From CAVHXA01 sp963639765 (GTDB lineage Bacteria; Bacillota; Clostridia; Oscillospirales; Oscillospiraceae), in assembly GCA_963639765.1 (NCBI GenBank), contig CAVHXA010000008.1, positions 1 through 64,000 of the forward strand: a stretch of 64,000 nucleotides of DNA, read 5' to 3'. The notes under the pieces were generated by a model. That model ran no database searches, was not told where the DNA came from, and saw only the letters and a program-made list of their open reading frames with translations. The position numbers were made by a program, and so were the translations under genes. Shown piece by piece: positions 33,956-42,065 of the stretch. Every line of letters begins with the position of its first letter. Position 1 is the first letter of the stretch.

Positions 33956-33987
33956 GAAAAGCCGCTGATTTCGCAGAAATCAGCGGC
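33956..33987 (-). terminator. Terminator of initiator tRNA gene
   Basis: Minus-strand stem GCCGCTGATTTC / GAAATCAGCGGC followed by TTTTC, 8 nt beyond the tRNA 3' end. Confidence 0.8.
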
Positions 33988-33994
33988 GATTTAG

Positions 33995-34068
<74 letters not shown>

Positions 34069-34080
34069 TCGAACGTATTC

Positions 34081-34109
34081 ATCTTATCACCCGGCCCGGT
34101 GTTTGTCAA
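34081..34109 (-). promoter_or_regulatory. Promoter of initiator tRNA gene
   Basis: Minus-strand consensus TTGACA, 17-nt spacer, TAAGAT, ending 12 nt before the tRNA. Confidence 0.85.
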
Positions 34110-34191
34110 CAGGAAATTTGCATTTCGTCCGGGTGCGGCTGAAAGATTCGGGGCCGCAGAGTGCGACCCCGATTTTACATGCTTTTATCGG

Positions 34192-35601
34192 TTATTTTTT
34201 GAGTCCTTTTTTGGAGGAGAAGAATTCTCTTGTCAGCTTTACGACCACGGGGCTCAGCGCCAGAACCGCGATGAGGTTTGGAATGGCCATCAGACCGTTG
34301 AGTGTGTCGGCGATGTCCCAGGCCAGCTGCAGCTCAACCACGCCGCCGAAGACCATAACCACGCAGAAGATGGTTTCGTAGATCTTGGCTGCCTTGGAGC
34401 CAAACAGGAACTCGAAGCAGCGGGAACCGTAGAGGCCCCAGGTCAGTACGGTGGAGAAGGCAAACATGGTCAGGCAGATCGCCACGATAACGCCGGAGAT
34501 CGAGTTGCCGAATACGGAGGTAAAGCCGTTGATGGTGAGGTTGGCGCCGATGTCGTTGCCGAACTCGATGGCGTCTGTGCCAACGCCCAGCAGAACGACC
34601 ATGGCCGTCATGGTGCAGACCACGATGGTGTCCATAAAGACCTCGAATACGCCGAAGATGCCCTGCTGTACGGGATGCTCTACGTCGGCAGCTGCATGGG
34701 CGATGGGGGCGGAGCCAAGACCGGCTTCGTTGGAGAAGATGCCGCGGCCGACACCCTTTTTGATCGCCATCTGGATGCCGACACCGGCCAGACCGCCGGC
34801 TACGGCAGAGGGCTGGAACGCACCGACAAAGATGCAGCGGAAGGCGTTGGGGACCTCGGTGATGTTGAGGACGATAACGGCAATGGCTGCCAGAACATAG
34901 ACAATGGCCATCACGGGAACCAGCAGGGCGCAGACGTCACCGATGGACTGGATGCCGCCGATGTAGACAACAAAGGACAGCACGGCGCAGATGCCGCCGA
35001 TCACCCAGGCAATGGTGGTCTTGGTGGAGTCGCTGGTTTCAACGAAACCGGCAATCGCAGTGTTGATGGTGGAGCAGATGGTGTTGACCTGCGTCATGTT
35101 GCCGATGCCAAAGGCGGCGAGAGCGCCAAACAGGCAGAAGATGACACCCAGCCATTTCCATTTGCTGCCGAGACCGTTTTTGATGTAGTACATGGGGCCG
35201 CCGACCCAGTCGCCCTTGGCGTTGCGCTCACGGAATTTCACAGCCAGGGTGACCTCGCAGTATTTGGTGCACATGCCCAGCAGAGCGGACAGCCACATCC
35301 AGAATACGGCACCGGGGCCGCCGATTGCGATGGCGCCGGAAACGCCGGCAATGTTGCCCGTGCCGATCGAGGCGGCAAGAGCCGTGCACATGGCCTTGAA
35401 GGGGGACACGGCACCTTCTTTTTTCTCGGTTTTTTCAAAGGCCTTGCCCAGCGTGTTCTTCATGATGAAGCCGAATTTGGAAAACTGGGGGAAGCCGTTG
35501 CGGATGCTGACGAAAATGCCTGTGCCCAGAATCAGGATCATCATGGGGAAGCCCCAGACAACGCCATTGATCGCACTGTTGATTTTTGCAATCAATTCCA
35601 T
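34192..35601 (-). CDS. Sodium:alanine symporter (AGCS family)
   Basis: 469 aa, about eleven transmembrane helices. AGCS motifs: GTGIFVSIRNGFPQ, ALAASIGTGNIAGVSGAIA, GGPMYYIKNGL and FSNEAGLGSAPIAHAAA. Takes up alanine or glycine with Na+. AAGGAGAG is well placed before the ATG. Monocistronic; its 5' region is shared with the KdpD-like kinase gene and holds the duplicated operator-like repeat. Confidence 0.94.
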   Translation of the reverse strand: MELIAKINSAINGVVWGFPMMILILGTGIFVSIRNGFPQFSKFGFIMKNTLGKAFEKTEKKEGAVSPFKAMCTALAASIGTGNIAGVSGAIAIGGPGAVFWMWLSALLGMCTKYCEVTLAVKFRERNAKGDWVGGPMYYIKNGLGSKWKWLGVIFCLFGALAAFGIGNMTQVNTICSTINTAIAGFVETSDSTKTTIAWVIGGICAVLSFVVYIGGIQSIGDVCALLVPVMAIVYVLAAIAVIVLNITEVPNAFRCIFVGAFQPSAVAGGLAGVGIQMAIKKGVGRGIFSNEAGLGSAPIAHAAADVEHPVQQGIFGVFEVFMDTIVVCTMTAMVVLLGVGTDAIEFGNDIGANLTINGFTSVFGNSISGVIVAICLTMFAFSTVLTWGLYGSRCFEFLFGSKAAKIYETIFCVVMVFGGVVELQLAWDIADTLNGLMAIPNLIAVLALSPVVVKLTREFFSSKKGLKK

Positions 35602-35652
35602 GGTTTTCTCTCCTTTTCGTGTGAAAGTGTTGGTTGCAGAATTCGTATTGCA

Positions 35653-35682
35653 AATATATCATACCTTTCGGTCCGATCTCAA
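35653..35682 (-). promoter_or_regulatory. Probable promoter of the alanine symporter
   Basis: Minus-strand TTGAGA, 18-nt spacer, TATATT, about 50 nt before the start. Confidence 0.5.
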
Positions 35683-35794
35683 CCGTCTAAACGCTTTCTT
35701 AACGGCACATATACTGAATTTGCGGCCGGCTTTACGGAAAATTAACGGTTTTGACAGGATTTTAACAAAGATTCAACGCTTTTGCCGTTTCAGA

Positions 35795-35877
35795 AAATGA
35801 TGAAATATGCTTTTTGATAATATTTTCACAATCTCATCAAATGATGAAATATGGGCTTTTGATAATATTTTCACAAT
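35795..35877. repeat. Two direct copies of a 38-39 bp imperfect palindrome
   Basis: Copies at 35795-35832 and 35839-35877 read AAATGATGAAATATG, 3-4 variable bases, TTTTGATAATATTTTCACAAT. Each is itself an imperfect inverted repeat (TGAAATAT ... ATATTTTCA). They sit 44 bp apart (about four helical turns) between the divergent symporter and histidine-kinase genes, which suggests an operator array. AT-rich in contrast to the surroundings. Confidence 0.8.
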
Positions 35878-35913
35878 TTAGCGGATTCTTTATGAAAACC
35901 GGAATGGCGGACC

Positions 35914-35942
35914 TTACAATCCGGGACGGAGTATGGTACAAT
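35914..35942 (+). promoter_or_regulatory. Promoter of the KdpDE-like system
   Basis: TTACAA (35914-35919), 17-nt spacer, TACAAT (35937-35942). The leader would be only about 9 nt. The duplicated repeat lies just upstream, in activator position. Confidence 0.6.
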
Positions 35943-35957
35943 CGGAAAGGTGATGGT

Positions 35958-37016
35958 ATGAAAAACTACAGGCAGAAGCTTCGGGCTCTCTTTCCCTTTT
36001 CGTGGCGTGACTTCGGCATCTGTTTTCTGCTCATTTCGCTGGCTGCACTTGTCTGCATGCTTCTTCAGATCAGCTATCAGGGCGAGCAATACGCCACCAT
36101 GCTCTTTACCTTCGCGGTCTTCCTCACGGCACGGTTTACCGAGGGCTATCTGTTCGGGGCCATAGCGGCGCTGTTTTCCGTAATTTATGTCAATTTTGCC
36201 TTTACCTACCCCTACTACGCCTTCAACTTCACCATTACCGGCTATCCGCTGACCTTTTCCATCATGCTTGCGGTTTCGCTCATCACAAGCGCGCTGACCA
36301 CACAGGTCAAGCGTCAGCAGAACGCCTGGCTCGAGGCCCAGAAGGAAACGGTCCGCGCCAATCTGCTGCGCGCCGTATCACACGATCTGCGCACGCCGCT
36401 CACATCCATTGCAGGAGCCGTATCCGTTGTGCTCGAAAACGCGGATGCGCTGGATCCCGAGCAGGAAACCAGGCTTCTGACCAATGCGCGAAACGATGCG
36501 CAGTGGCTTATTCGCATGGTGGAAAACCTTCTTTCCGTAACGCGGCTCGGGCAGGAAAACGCACAGATCGTCAAAAGCGACGAGCTGATCGAAGAGGTTG
36601 TCGGCGAGGCGGTCCAGAAATTCCGCAACCGCTTTCCGGCGTCTCCGCTGCGGGTCAGTGTTCCGCAGGAGCCCGTGCTGGTCCCGATGGATCCGATTCT
36701 GGTCGAGCAGGTGCTGACAAACCTCCTCGAAAACACGGCCACCCACGCGCCGGACGCCACACAGGTAAGCCTGTGCGTCACAATTACGCAGGACACGGCC
36801 CTTTTCATTATAGACGACAACGGCCCCGGCCTGACCGGGGATCCGGCGGCTCTGTTCGACGGCAGCGGTACAGGCAGCGGCGAGCGCCGCGGCTGTGCGG
36901 GCATCGGGCTGTCTGTGTGCAAAACCATCATAGCCGCGCACGGCGGCACGATATCCGCCCGAAACCGCCTGCAGGGAGGAGCGGAATTCCGCTTTACGCT
37001 GCCTCTCGGGCAATAG
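35958..37016 (+). CDS. KdpD-like sensor histidine kinase, short form
   Basis: 352 aa. Four transmembrane helices of the DUF4118 type (about 20-118), HisKA with His142 in SHDLRTPLTS, then HATPase motifs N-box LLENTATHA, DDNGPGL and GIGLSVCKTI. It corresponds to the C-terminal half of KdpD: the large N-terminal KdpD and Usp-like cytosolic domains are absent. Start at ATG 35958 with AAAGGTGA. Cognate regulator follows after 48 nt; no kdpFABC is in the window, so the ligand and target are open. Confidence 0.9.
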   Translation: MKNYRQKLRALFPFSWRDFGICFLLISLAALVCMLLQISYQGEQYATMLFTFAVFLTARFTEGYLFGAIAALFSVIYVNFAFTYPYYAFNFTITGYPLTFSIMLAVSLITSALTTQVKRQQNAWLEAQKETVRANLLRAVSHDLRTPLTSIAGAVSVVLENADALDPEQETRLLTNARNDAQWLIRMVENLLSVTRLGQENAQIVKSDELIEEVVGEAVQKFRNRFPASPLRVSVPQEPVLVPMDPILVEQVLTNLLENTATHAPDATQVSLCVTITQDTALFIIDDNGPGLTGDPAALFDGSGTGSGERRGCAGIGLSVCKTIIAAHGGTISARNRLQGGAEFRFTLPLGQ

Positions 37017-37064
37017 GGGCAAAGCACGCACCGTGCAGACACACAAAGGAGGTATCCCGCGCCC

Positions 37065-37799
37065 ATGAAGCAGAAAATTCTGATTATAGAAGACGACCTG
37101 AGCATCTGCAGCTTTGTATCCGCGGTTCTCACGGCCAACGGCTATGACGCGCTGGTGGTTCACGACGGAAAAACGGCAGAAAACATGATCACGTCCCACT
37201 GTCCGGACCTGATGATTCTCGATCTCGGGCTTCCGGATATGAACGGCATGGAGCTGATTCAATACGTCCGCAGCTGGTCCAGTCTGCCCATCGTGGTGGT
37301 CTCCGCGCGGACCCTCGAGCGCGAAAAGGTTCAGGCTCTTGATCTGGGTGCCGACGACTACATCACCAAGCCCTTCGGAACCAACGAGCTTCTGGCCCGC
37401 ATCCGCACGGCCCTGCGCCACACCCACACGCAGGATGCCACACAGGCGGTTGCCCGCACCGGGAAATTCAAAACCGGCGAGCTTCTGATCGACTACGACA
37501 AGCGTCGGGTGTATATCCGGGGCGAGGATGCCCGTCTCACGCAGAACGAGTTCAAAATCGTAGCCATGCTGGGCAAATACGCCGGAAAGGTCCTGACCTA
37601 CGACTCCATCATGAAGGAAATCTGGGGGCCCGGCTCTGCGGGCATTACGGGAAAAACCAGCGACCGCAACCAGATCCTGCGTGTGAACATGGCCAACATC
37701 CGCCGAAAGATCGAAAAAAACCCCGGCGAACCCGAATACATCTTCACCGAGGTCGGTGTCGGCTACCGCATGGTCGAGGGCGAAAGCGACCAGACATAA
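37065..37799 (+). CDS. KdpE-like response regulator, OmpR family
   Basis: 244 aa. Receiver domain with acidic pair EDD (9-11), phospho-acceptor Asp53 in MILDLGLPDMNG and K in TKPFG; OmpR/PhoB winged helix from about 135 with LTQNEFKIVAML and FTEVGVGYRM. AGGAGG lies 9 nt before the start. Probably binds the repeats at 35795-35877 (inference). Followed by a strong terminator. Confidence 0.92.
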   Translation: MKQKILIIEDDLSICSFVSAVLTANGYDALVVHDGKTAENMITSHCPDLMILDLGLPDMNGMELIQYVRSWSSLPIVVVSARTLEREKVQALDLGADDYITKPFGTNELLARIRTALRHTHTQDATQAVARTGKFKTGELLIDYDKRRVYIRGEDARLTQNEFKIVAMLGKYAGKVLTYDSIMKEIWGPGSAGITGKTSDRNQILRVNMANIRRKIEKNPGEPEYIFTEVGVGYRMVEGESDQT

Positions 37800-37861
37800 A
37801 GCCGCGTCCTGTGCTCGGACTCTGCCGAATGCCGCGGCGTTGCCCCTGCGCACAGCCGGAC

Positions 37862-37910
37862 AAAAAGCAAACGCACCCCGCTGCAAAGCCGAGGTGCGCT
37901 TTTGTTTTTT
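37862..37910. terminator. Terminator between KdpE-like gene and P-type ATPase
   Basis: Stem CAAACGCACC / GGTGCGCTTTTG, ending in a long T-tract (37905-37910) on the plus strand and an A-rich/T-rich side suited to the minus strand. Confidence 0.8.
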
Positions 37911-37936
37911 CCGCTGCGGGCGGATTTGTGCGGGGG

Positions 37937-40381
37937 TCAGGCGGCCCGATCCGCGTTTCTGCGGGCAAGCAGCCGCAGAACGGCATCGTGGACACGGTCG
38001 AGCCCGCGGGTAAACAGATTCATGGCCGGCCAGGCCAGCAGACAGAACACCACCATGATCAGCGTGTCTGAAAATTGCAGGGCCGAAAGGATAAACAGGC
38101 TTTTGAGAAAGAAAAAGCAGAAGGCAAAGGAAACGCTGATGCCGACCATCAGGGCCACCCGCGTTTTGTTATACGGATGACAGGTGCGGTGCACCATCAG
38201 CAGCCCTACAAAGCCCATTACAGCCGTGCAGATGGTGGACAGAGCACCCTCGGACAGATGAAAGGCGAGATAAAACAGCAGAATGCCGATAATCAGGACC
38301 AGATCCGAAAGAGCGGCGGGCAGGGCGCGATAGAGCACGTTGGGCAGAAAGCGTCCCTCCACGCGGTTGCGGTTCGGCTCGAGTGCCAGCACAAACGAAG
38401 GAAGCCCGATTGTCAGCGCGTTGACCAGACTCAGCTGCGAGGGACTGAAGGGATAGGGAAGCGTGGCAAAAAGCGTGACAAAGGCCAGCAGGAAGGAAAA
38501 GATGTTTTTGACCAGAAACAGGGATGCCGAGCGTTCGATGTTGTTGATGACCCGGCGGCCCTCCTCGACAACCGACGGCATGGCCGAGAAGTCGGAATTG
38601 AGCAGCACGATATGCGCCACCTGCGCGGCCACCTCGCTGCCCGAGGCCATGGCAATGGAACAGTCGGCCTCCTTGAGAGCCAGAACGTCGTTTACGCCGT
38701 CACCCGTCATGGCAACGGTGTGACCGTCTTTTTTCATGGCGCGCACCAGAGCGCGCTTCTGCTCCGGCGTTACCCGCCCGAAAACGGTATACTGCCGGGC
38801 GGCCTGCTCGATCTGTTCGTCTGTGACCAGCTCTCTTGCGTCTATATAGGCCTCTGCGCCCGCAATGCACGCACGGCGCGCCACCTCGGAGACCGTGAGG
38901 GGATTGTCGCCGGAGATGACCTTGATGGCAACGCCCTGCCGGGCAAAATAGGAGAAGGTTTCGGGAGCCTGCTCGCGGACACGGTTGGCCAGCAGAATCA
39001 GAGAAAGCGGCATCAGCTGCTCCGCATCGGGCACAGGGTCGTTCAGACTGCCGTCGTACAGGCCGAGCAGAAGCACACGGCAGCCCCTGGAGGACCACTG
39101 CTCGATCTGTGTGCGAAAGGCATCATAGCGGCTGCCCAAAAGAATATCCGGCGCGCCGAGGAGGTAGGCTTCTTCGGCATCAAAGCGCACGCCGCCGTAT
39201 TTCCGGGCAGAGGTAAAGGGAAGAGTTTCAGAGGCGGTTTGCGCCGCCTCACCGGTGAAATAGTGGCGCAGGGCGATCATGGTGTCGTTGTCGTCCTGCA
39301 TGGCATAGACATAGTCGGCCATGATCTGACGGATGTCGGATTCGACAAAGCGGTCCGGGCATATCAGGTCGATATCTTCTACCACCATTTTGTTTTCGGT
39401 GATGGTGCCCGTCTTGTCCACGCAAAGGGTGTCTACCCGCGCAAGGGTTTCGATGCAGGCCATTTCGTGGACCAGTGTCTGTTTTTTCGCAAGACGCAGA
39501 ATGCCGGCAACCAGAGCCAGGCTCGTGAGCAGATACAGACCCTCGGGGATCATGCCGATCAGGGCCGCAACGGTTGAGACAACACCGGTGGCAACGTCTC
39601 TGCCGAGCCAGTGGATTTCCTTGATAAACAGAATGACGCCAAAGGGGATGATGATCATTCCGATCCATTTTACGAGGTTGGTGAGCGACCGCATCATTTC
39701 GGACTGCTGCGGCTTTTTGGAGCGCTTGGCCTCAAGCGTGAGCTTTGCGGCAAAGCTGTCGGAGCCAACGGCAGTCAGTCGGGCTCTGCAGCTGCCGGAA
39801 ACCAGAAAGCTGCCGGACAGAAGCGAATCTCCTGGGCCTTTGCGGATCTCGTCCGCCTCGCCGGTAACCAGAGCCTCGTTGGCCTGACAGGTTCCCGAAA
39901 CCACCACCGCATCGGCACAGATCTGATCGCCCGTGGAAAACAGGACAATGTCGTCGCGGACCAGCTGCGCGGTTTCCACGGATTGCTCCTGCCCGCCGCG
40001 AATAACCCTGGCCTGGGGCGCGTTGAGGATGGTAAGCCGGTCGAGCGTTTTTTTGGAGCGCAGCTCCTGGATGATGCCGATGCAGGTGTTGGCCAGAACA
40101 ATGCCCATAAAGGTGAGATTCAGCCAGGAGCGTACGGCGATTACGCAGCCGGCAAGAACAAAGAAGATCAGGTTGAAAAAGGTAAAGATATTGCTGAACA
40201 CGATCTGCTGTACTGTTTTTGAGGCGGATTCGACCGGCGTGTTGGCCAGACCGCAATCCAGACGCTGACGAACCTGCTGATCGGTCAGACCGATATCCGG
40301 GTCTGTCTGCTCAACAGGCAGCGCGGGGGCTGCCTGCACGGGCCGGACCCTGCGGAATCCTGCTTTTCGTTGCTGGAGCAT
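37937..40381 (-). CDS. P-type cation-transporting ATPase
   Basis: 814 aa. Actuator loop TGEADEIRKGPGD (TGE motif), phosphorylation site Asp322 in DKTGT, nucleotide domain, hinge TGDGVNDVLALKEAD, and six C-terminal hydrophobic helices. The MIPEGLYLLTSLAL helix before DKTGT has the PEGL motif of calcium/magnesium-type P2/P3 pumps and resembles the CtpE (calcium uptake) group; CPx heavy-metal motifs and metal-binding N-terminal domains are absent. AAAGGAG sets the start. Convergent with the KdpDE-like genes, so a functional link is only suggested by proximity. Confidence 0.88.
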   Translation of the reverse strand: MLQQRKAGFRRVRPVQAAPALPVEQTDPDIGLTDQQVRQRLDCGLANTPVESASKTVQQIVFSNIFTFFNLIFFVLAGCVIAVRSWLNLTFMGIVLANTCIGIIQELRSKKTLDRLTILNAPQARVIRGGQEQSVETAQLVRDDIVLFSTGDQICADAVVVSGTCQANEALVTGEADEIRKGPGDSLLSGSFLVSGSCRARLTAVGSDSFAAKLTLEAKRSKKPQQSEMMRSLTNLVKWIGMIIIPFGVILFIKEIHWLGRDVATGVVSTVAALIGMIPEGLYLLTSLALVAGILRLAKKQTLVHEMACIETLARVDTLCVDKTGTITENKMVVEDIDLICPDRFVESDIRQIMADYVYAMQDDNDTMIALRHYFTGEAAQTASETLPFTSARKYGGVRFDAEEAYLLGAPDILLGSRYDAFRTQIEQWSSRGCRVLLLGLYDGSLNDPVPDAEQLMPLSLILLANRVREQAPETFSYFARQGVAIKVISGDNPLTVSEVARRACIAGAEAYIDARELVTDEQIEQAARQYTVFGRVTPEQKRALVRAMKKDGHTVAMTGDGVNDVLALKEADCSIAMASGSEVAAQVAHIVLLNSDFSAMPSVVEEGRRVINNIERSASLFLVKNIFSFLLAFVTLFATLPYPFSPSQLSLVNALTIGLPSFVLALEPNRNRVEGRFLPNVLYRALPAALSDLVLIIGILLFYLAFHLSEGALSTICTAVMGFVGLLMVHRTCHPYNKTRVALMVGISVSFAFCFFFLKSLFILSALQFSDTLIMVVFCLLAWPAMNLFTRGLDRVHDAVLRLLARRNADRAA

Positions 40382-40480
40382 GGCCGCTCCTTTCCGTCCG
40401 GAGCCGCAGCGGCACCGGAAAATTCAGATTATTCTGTGCAGAGGACGTTTCGAAGAGAAACGGAAACGGATGCTGACGCA

Positions 40481-40509
40481 ATTATAAAGCATCTTCCGAC
40501 CTGTTGCAA
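40481..40509 (-). promoter_or_regulatory. Promoter of the P-type ATPase
   Basis: Minus-strand TTGCAA, 17-nt spacer, TATAAT, about 100 nt before the start. The 40382-40693 gap contains this and a divergent promoter only. Confidence 0.75.
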
Positions 40510-40583
40510 CAGGGCATGTGTGAACCTGCTGTAAACACGTCGGGCCGAATCTTAAATTTCTGTGAAGTTTGGAAGATTCTGCG

Positions 40584-40610
40584 TGCAAAGCCGACCTGCA
40601 GAAGTATAAT
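40584..40610 (+). promoter_or_regulatory. Possible promoter of the PAP2 gene
   Basis: A good TATAAT at 40605-40610 with only a weak TGCAAA 15 nt upstream. Confidence 0.4.
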
Positions 40611-40693
40611 ACGGGCCGGGAGGACCACACCCGGCGCAGGGTGCAGGGCCCGGGATGCGCTGCATCCGTTTTCCGTAAAAGGAGAGATTCCGC

Positions 40694-41440
40694 ATGAATT
40701 ACATCAGGCAGGCGGGCCGGTGGCTATGCAGCTATATCCGGGCCAATCCGCGGGTCTGGCTGGCGCTGTATTTTGCCGTGTTCGGGGCGATGTTCCTGGG
40801 TGTGGAGCACATCGTCACGCCCGAGAGTGACTACTGGGTCTCGCGGATTCCGCTGGATGACAAAATTCCCTTCCTCGAGGGCTTTATTATTCCGTATTGC
40901 CTGTGGTATCCCATGCTTGCCGCTGTGGGCCTGTATACCATGTTCTTCGAACCGGGGGCCTTTCGCCGCTTTCTCTATTTCATCATAACGGGCTTTACAC
41001 TCAGCCTTCTCATCTGCCTGCTGATACCAAACGGACAGAACCTGCGTCCGGCCGTGTTTCCGCGGCAGAATCTCCTCACATGGGCGATTGCGGGTATCTA
41101 TCGGGCCGACACCAACACAAATGTTTTTCCGAGCATGCACGTAATCGGGGCTTTTGCGTGCGCCGCGGCCGTATTCGACTGTCCGCGCATCAGGCGGCTG
41201 CGTGTGCCGGCCGCAGCCCTGGCCGTGCTGATCAGCGTTTCAACCGTCTTTATCAAGCAGCACTCGGCACTCGACATCATCGGCGGGCTTGCGCTGTCGC
41301 TGCCCATCGCCGCCGCGGTGTATCATGCCGGACTGCGGGACCTGCTTAAAAGACTGCGCCGACGCGCCGGCATCCGAAGAACACTGACCGGAGGCGCAAA
41401 GGCTGCCGCGCCGCGCCGCAAAAAAAGCCTGCCGCAATGA
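40694..41440 (+). CDS. PAP2 superfamily membrane phosphatase
   Basis: 248 aa, about five to six transmembrane helices. Signature parts: FPSMHVIGAFA (His of the C2 motif) and IKQHSALDIIGG (His/Asp of C3). Probably dephosphorylates a lipid phosphate such as phosphatidate or undecaprenyl pyrophosphate. The C-terminus is very basic (KKSLPQ end). AAGGAGAG is upstream. Its stop codon lies within the terminator hairpin. Confidence 0.88.
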   Translation: MNYIRQAGRWLCSYIRANPRVWLALYFAVFGAMFLGVEHIVTPESDYWVSRIPLDDKIPFLEGFIIPYCLWYPMLAAVGLYTMFFEPGAFRRFLYFIITGFTLSLLICLLIPNGQNLRPAVFPRQNLLTWAIAGIYRADTNTNVFPSMHVIGAFACAAAVFDCPRIRRLRVPAAALAVLISVSTVFIKQHSALDIIGGLALSLPIAAAVYHAGLRDLLKRLRRRAGIRRTLTGGAKAAAPRRKKSLPQ

Positions 41441-41457
41441 CTGCGGCAGGCCCTTTG
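41427..41457 (+). terminator. Terminator overlapping the end of the PAP2 gene
   Basis: Perfect stem GCCTGCCGCA / TGCGGCAGGC followed by CCTTTGT; the stop codon TGA is in the loop. Confidence 0.8.
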
Positions 41458-41522
41458 TCTGTTTTCGGCTTTTCCTGCGCGGAAGACGCGATGAACAGGG
41501 CGCACGCCCGCGGCGGCTCCGG

Positions 41523-41933
41523 TCAGAAGAATCTGCGGATGGCGTCGGTGGCATGGTCTACGTCGTCTGAAATGGTGATCATAAAGTTGATGCTGTTTGT
41601 CTGACCAAACTGCTCGCACCAGCACAGAAAATCCTCTGTTTCGGCGGGATCTCTGGAGCCCGCGATTTTATACAGGTTGTCGATATAGATGTGGGTGATA
41701 TCGAAATTGCCCGCATGCAGGCCGCTGATAAAGCCCTTGAGGAAGGTATAGCTGCCAACGGGATAGTCGTTGGCTTCGATCAGGCGCACGCGATAGTCTA
41801 CATCATAGGTGAGCTTGTTGCCGATGTCGATGCATACCAGACTGCCGGTTTCGCAGTGAACCGCTTCCTGCATGGCGCTGAGAAGCTGCTTGGTCTTTCC
41901 TGAGCCCTTCAACCCCATGATAACCTTAACCAT
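41523..41933 (-). CDS. Small P-loop ATP-binding protein, conserved in clostridia
   Basis: 136 aa. N-terminal P-loop GLKGSGKT (residues 7-14), Walker-B-like segment HIYIDNLYKI and an acidic C-terminal half. No catalytic domain beyond the nucleotide fold is recognisable; kinase-like or regulatory roles cannot be told apart. A GGTGAAGGGGG site is upstream. Single gene. Confidence 0.75.
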   Translation of the reverse strand: MVKVIMGLKGSGKTKQLLSAMQEAVHCETGSLVCIDIGNKLTYDVDYRVRLIEANDYPVGSYTFLKGFISGLHAGNFDITHIYIDNLYKIAGSRDPAETEDFLCWCEQFGQTNSINFMITISDDVDHATDAIRRFF

Positions 41934-42065
41934 ATGAGATGTCCCCCTTCACCTTGTTGTAAGTTCCCAGTCGGGATCGGGTAGGACTATCATATCACAG
42001 CCCGAACGGGTGTTCAACTGAAAGTTTCGGAGGCGGCACAGAATTCTGCATGACGCGGGCCGGAT

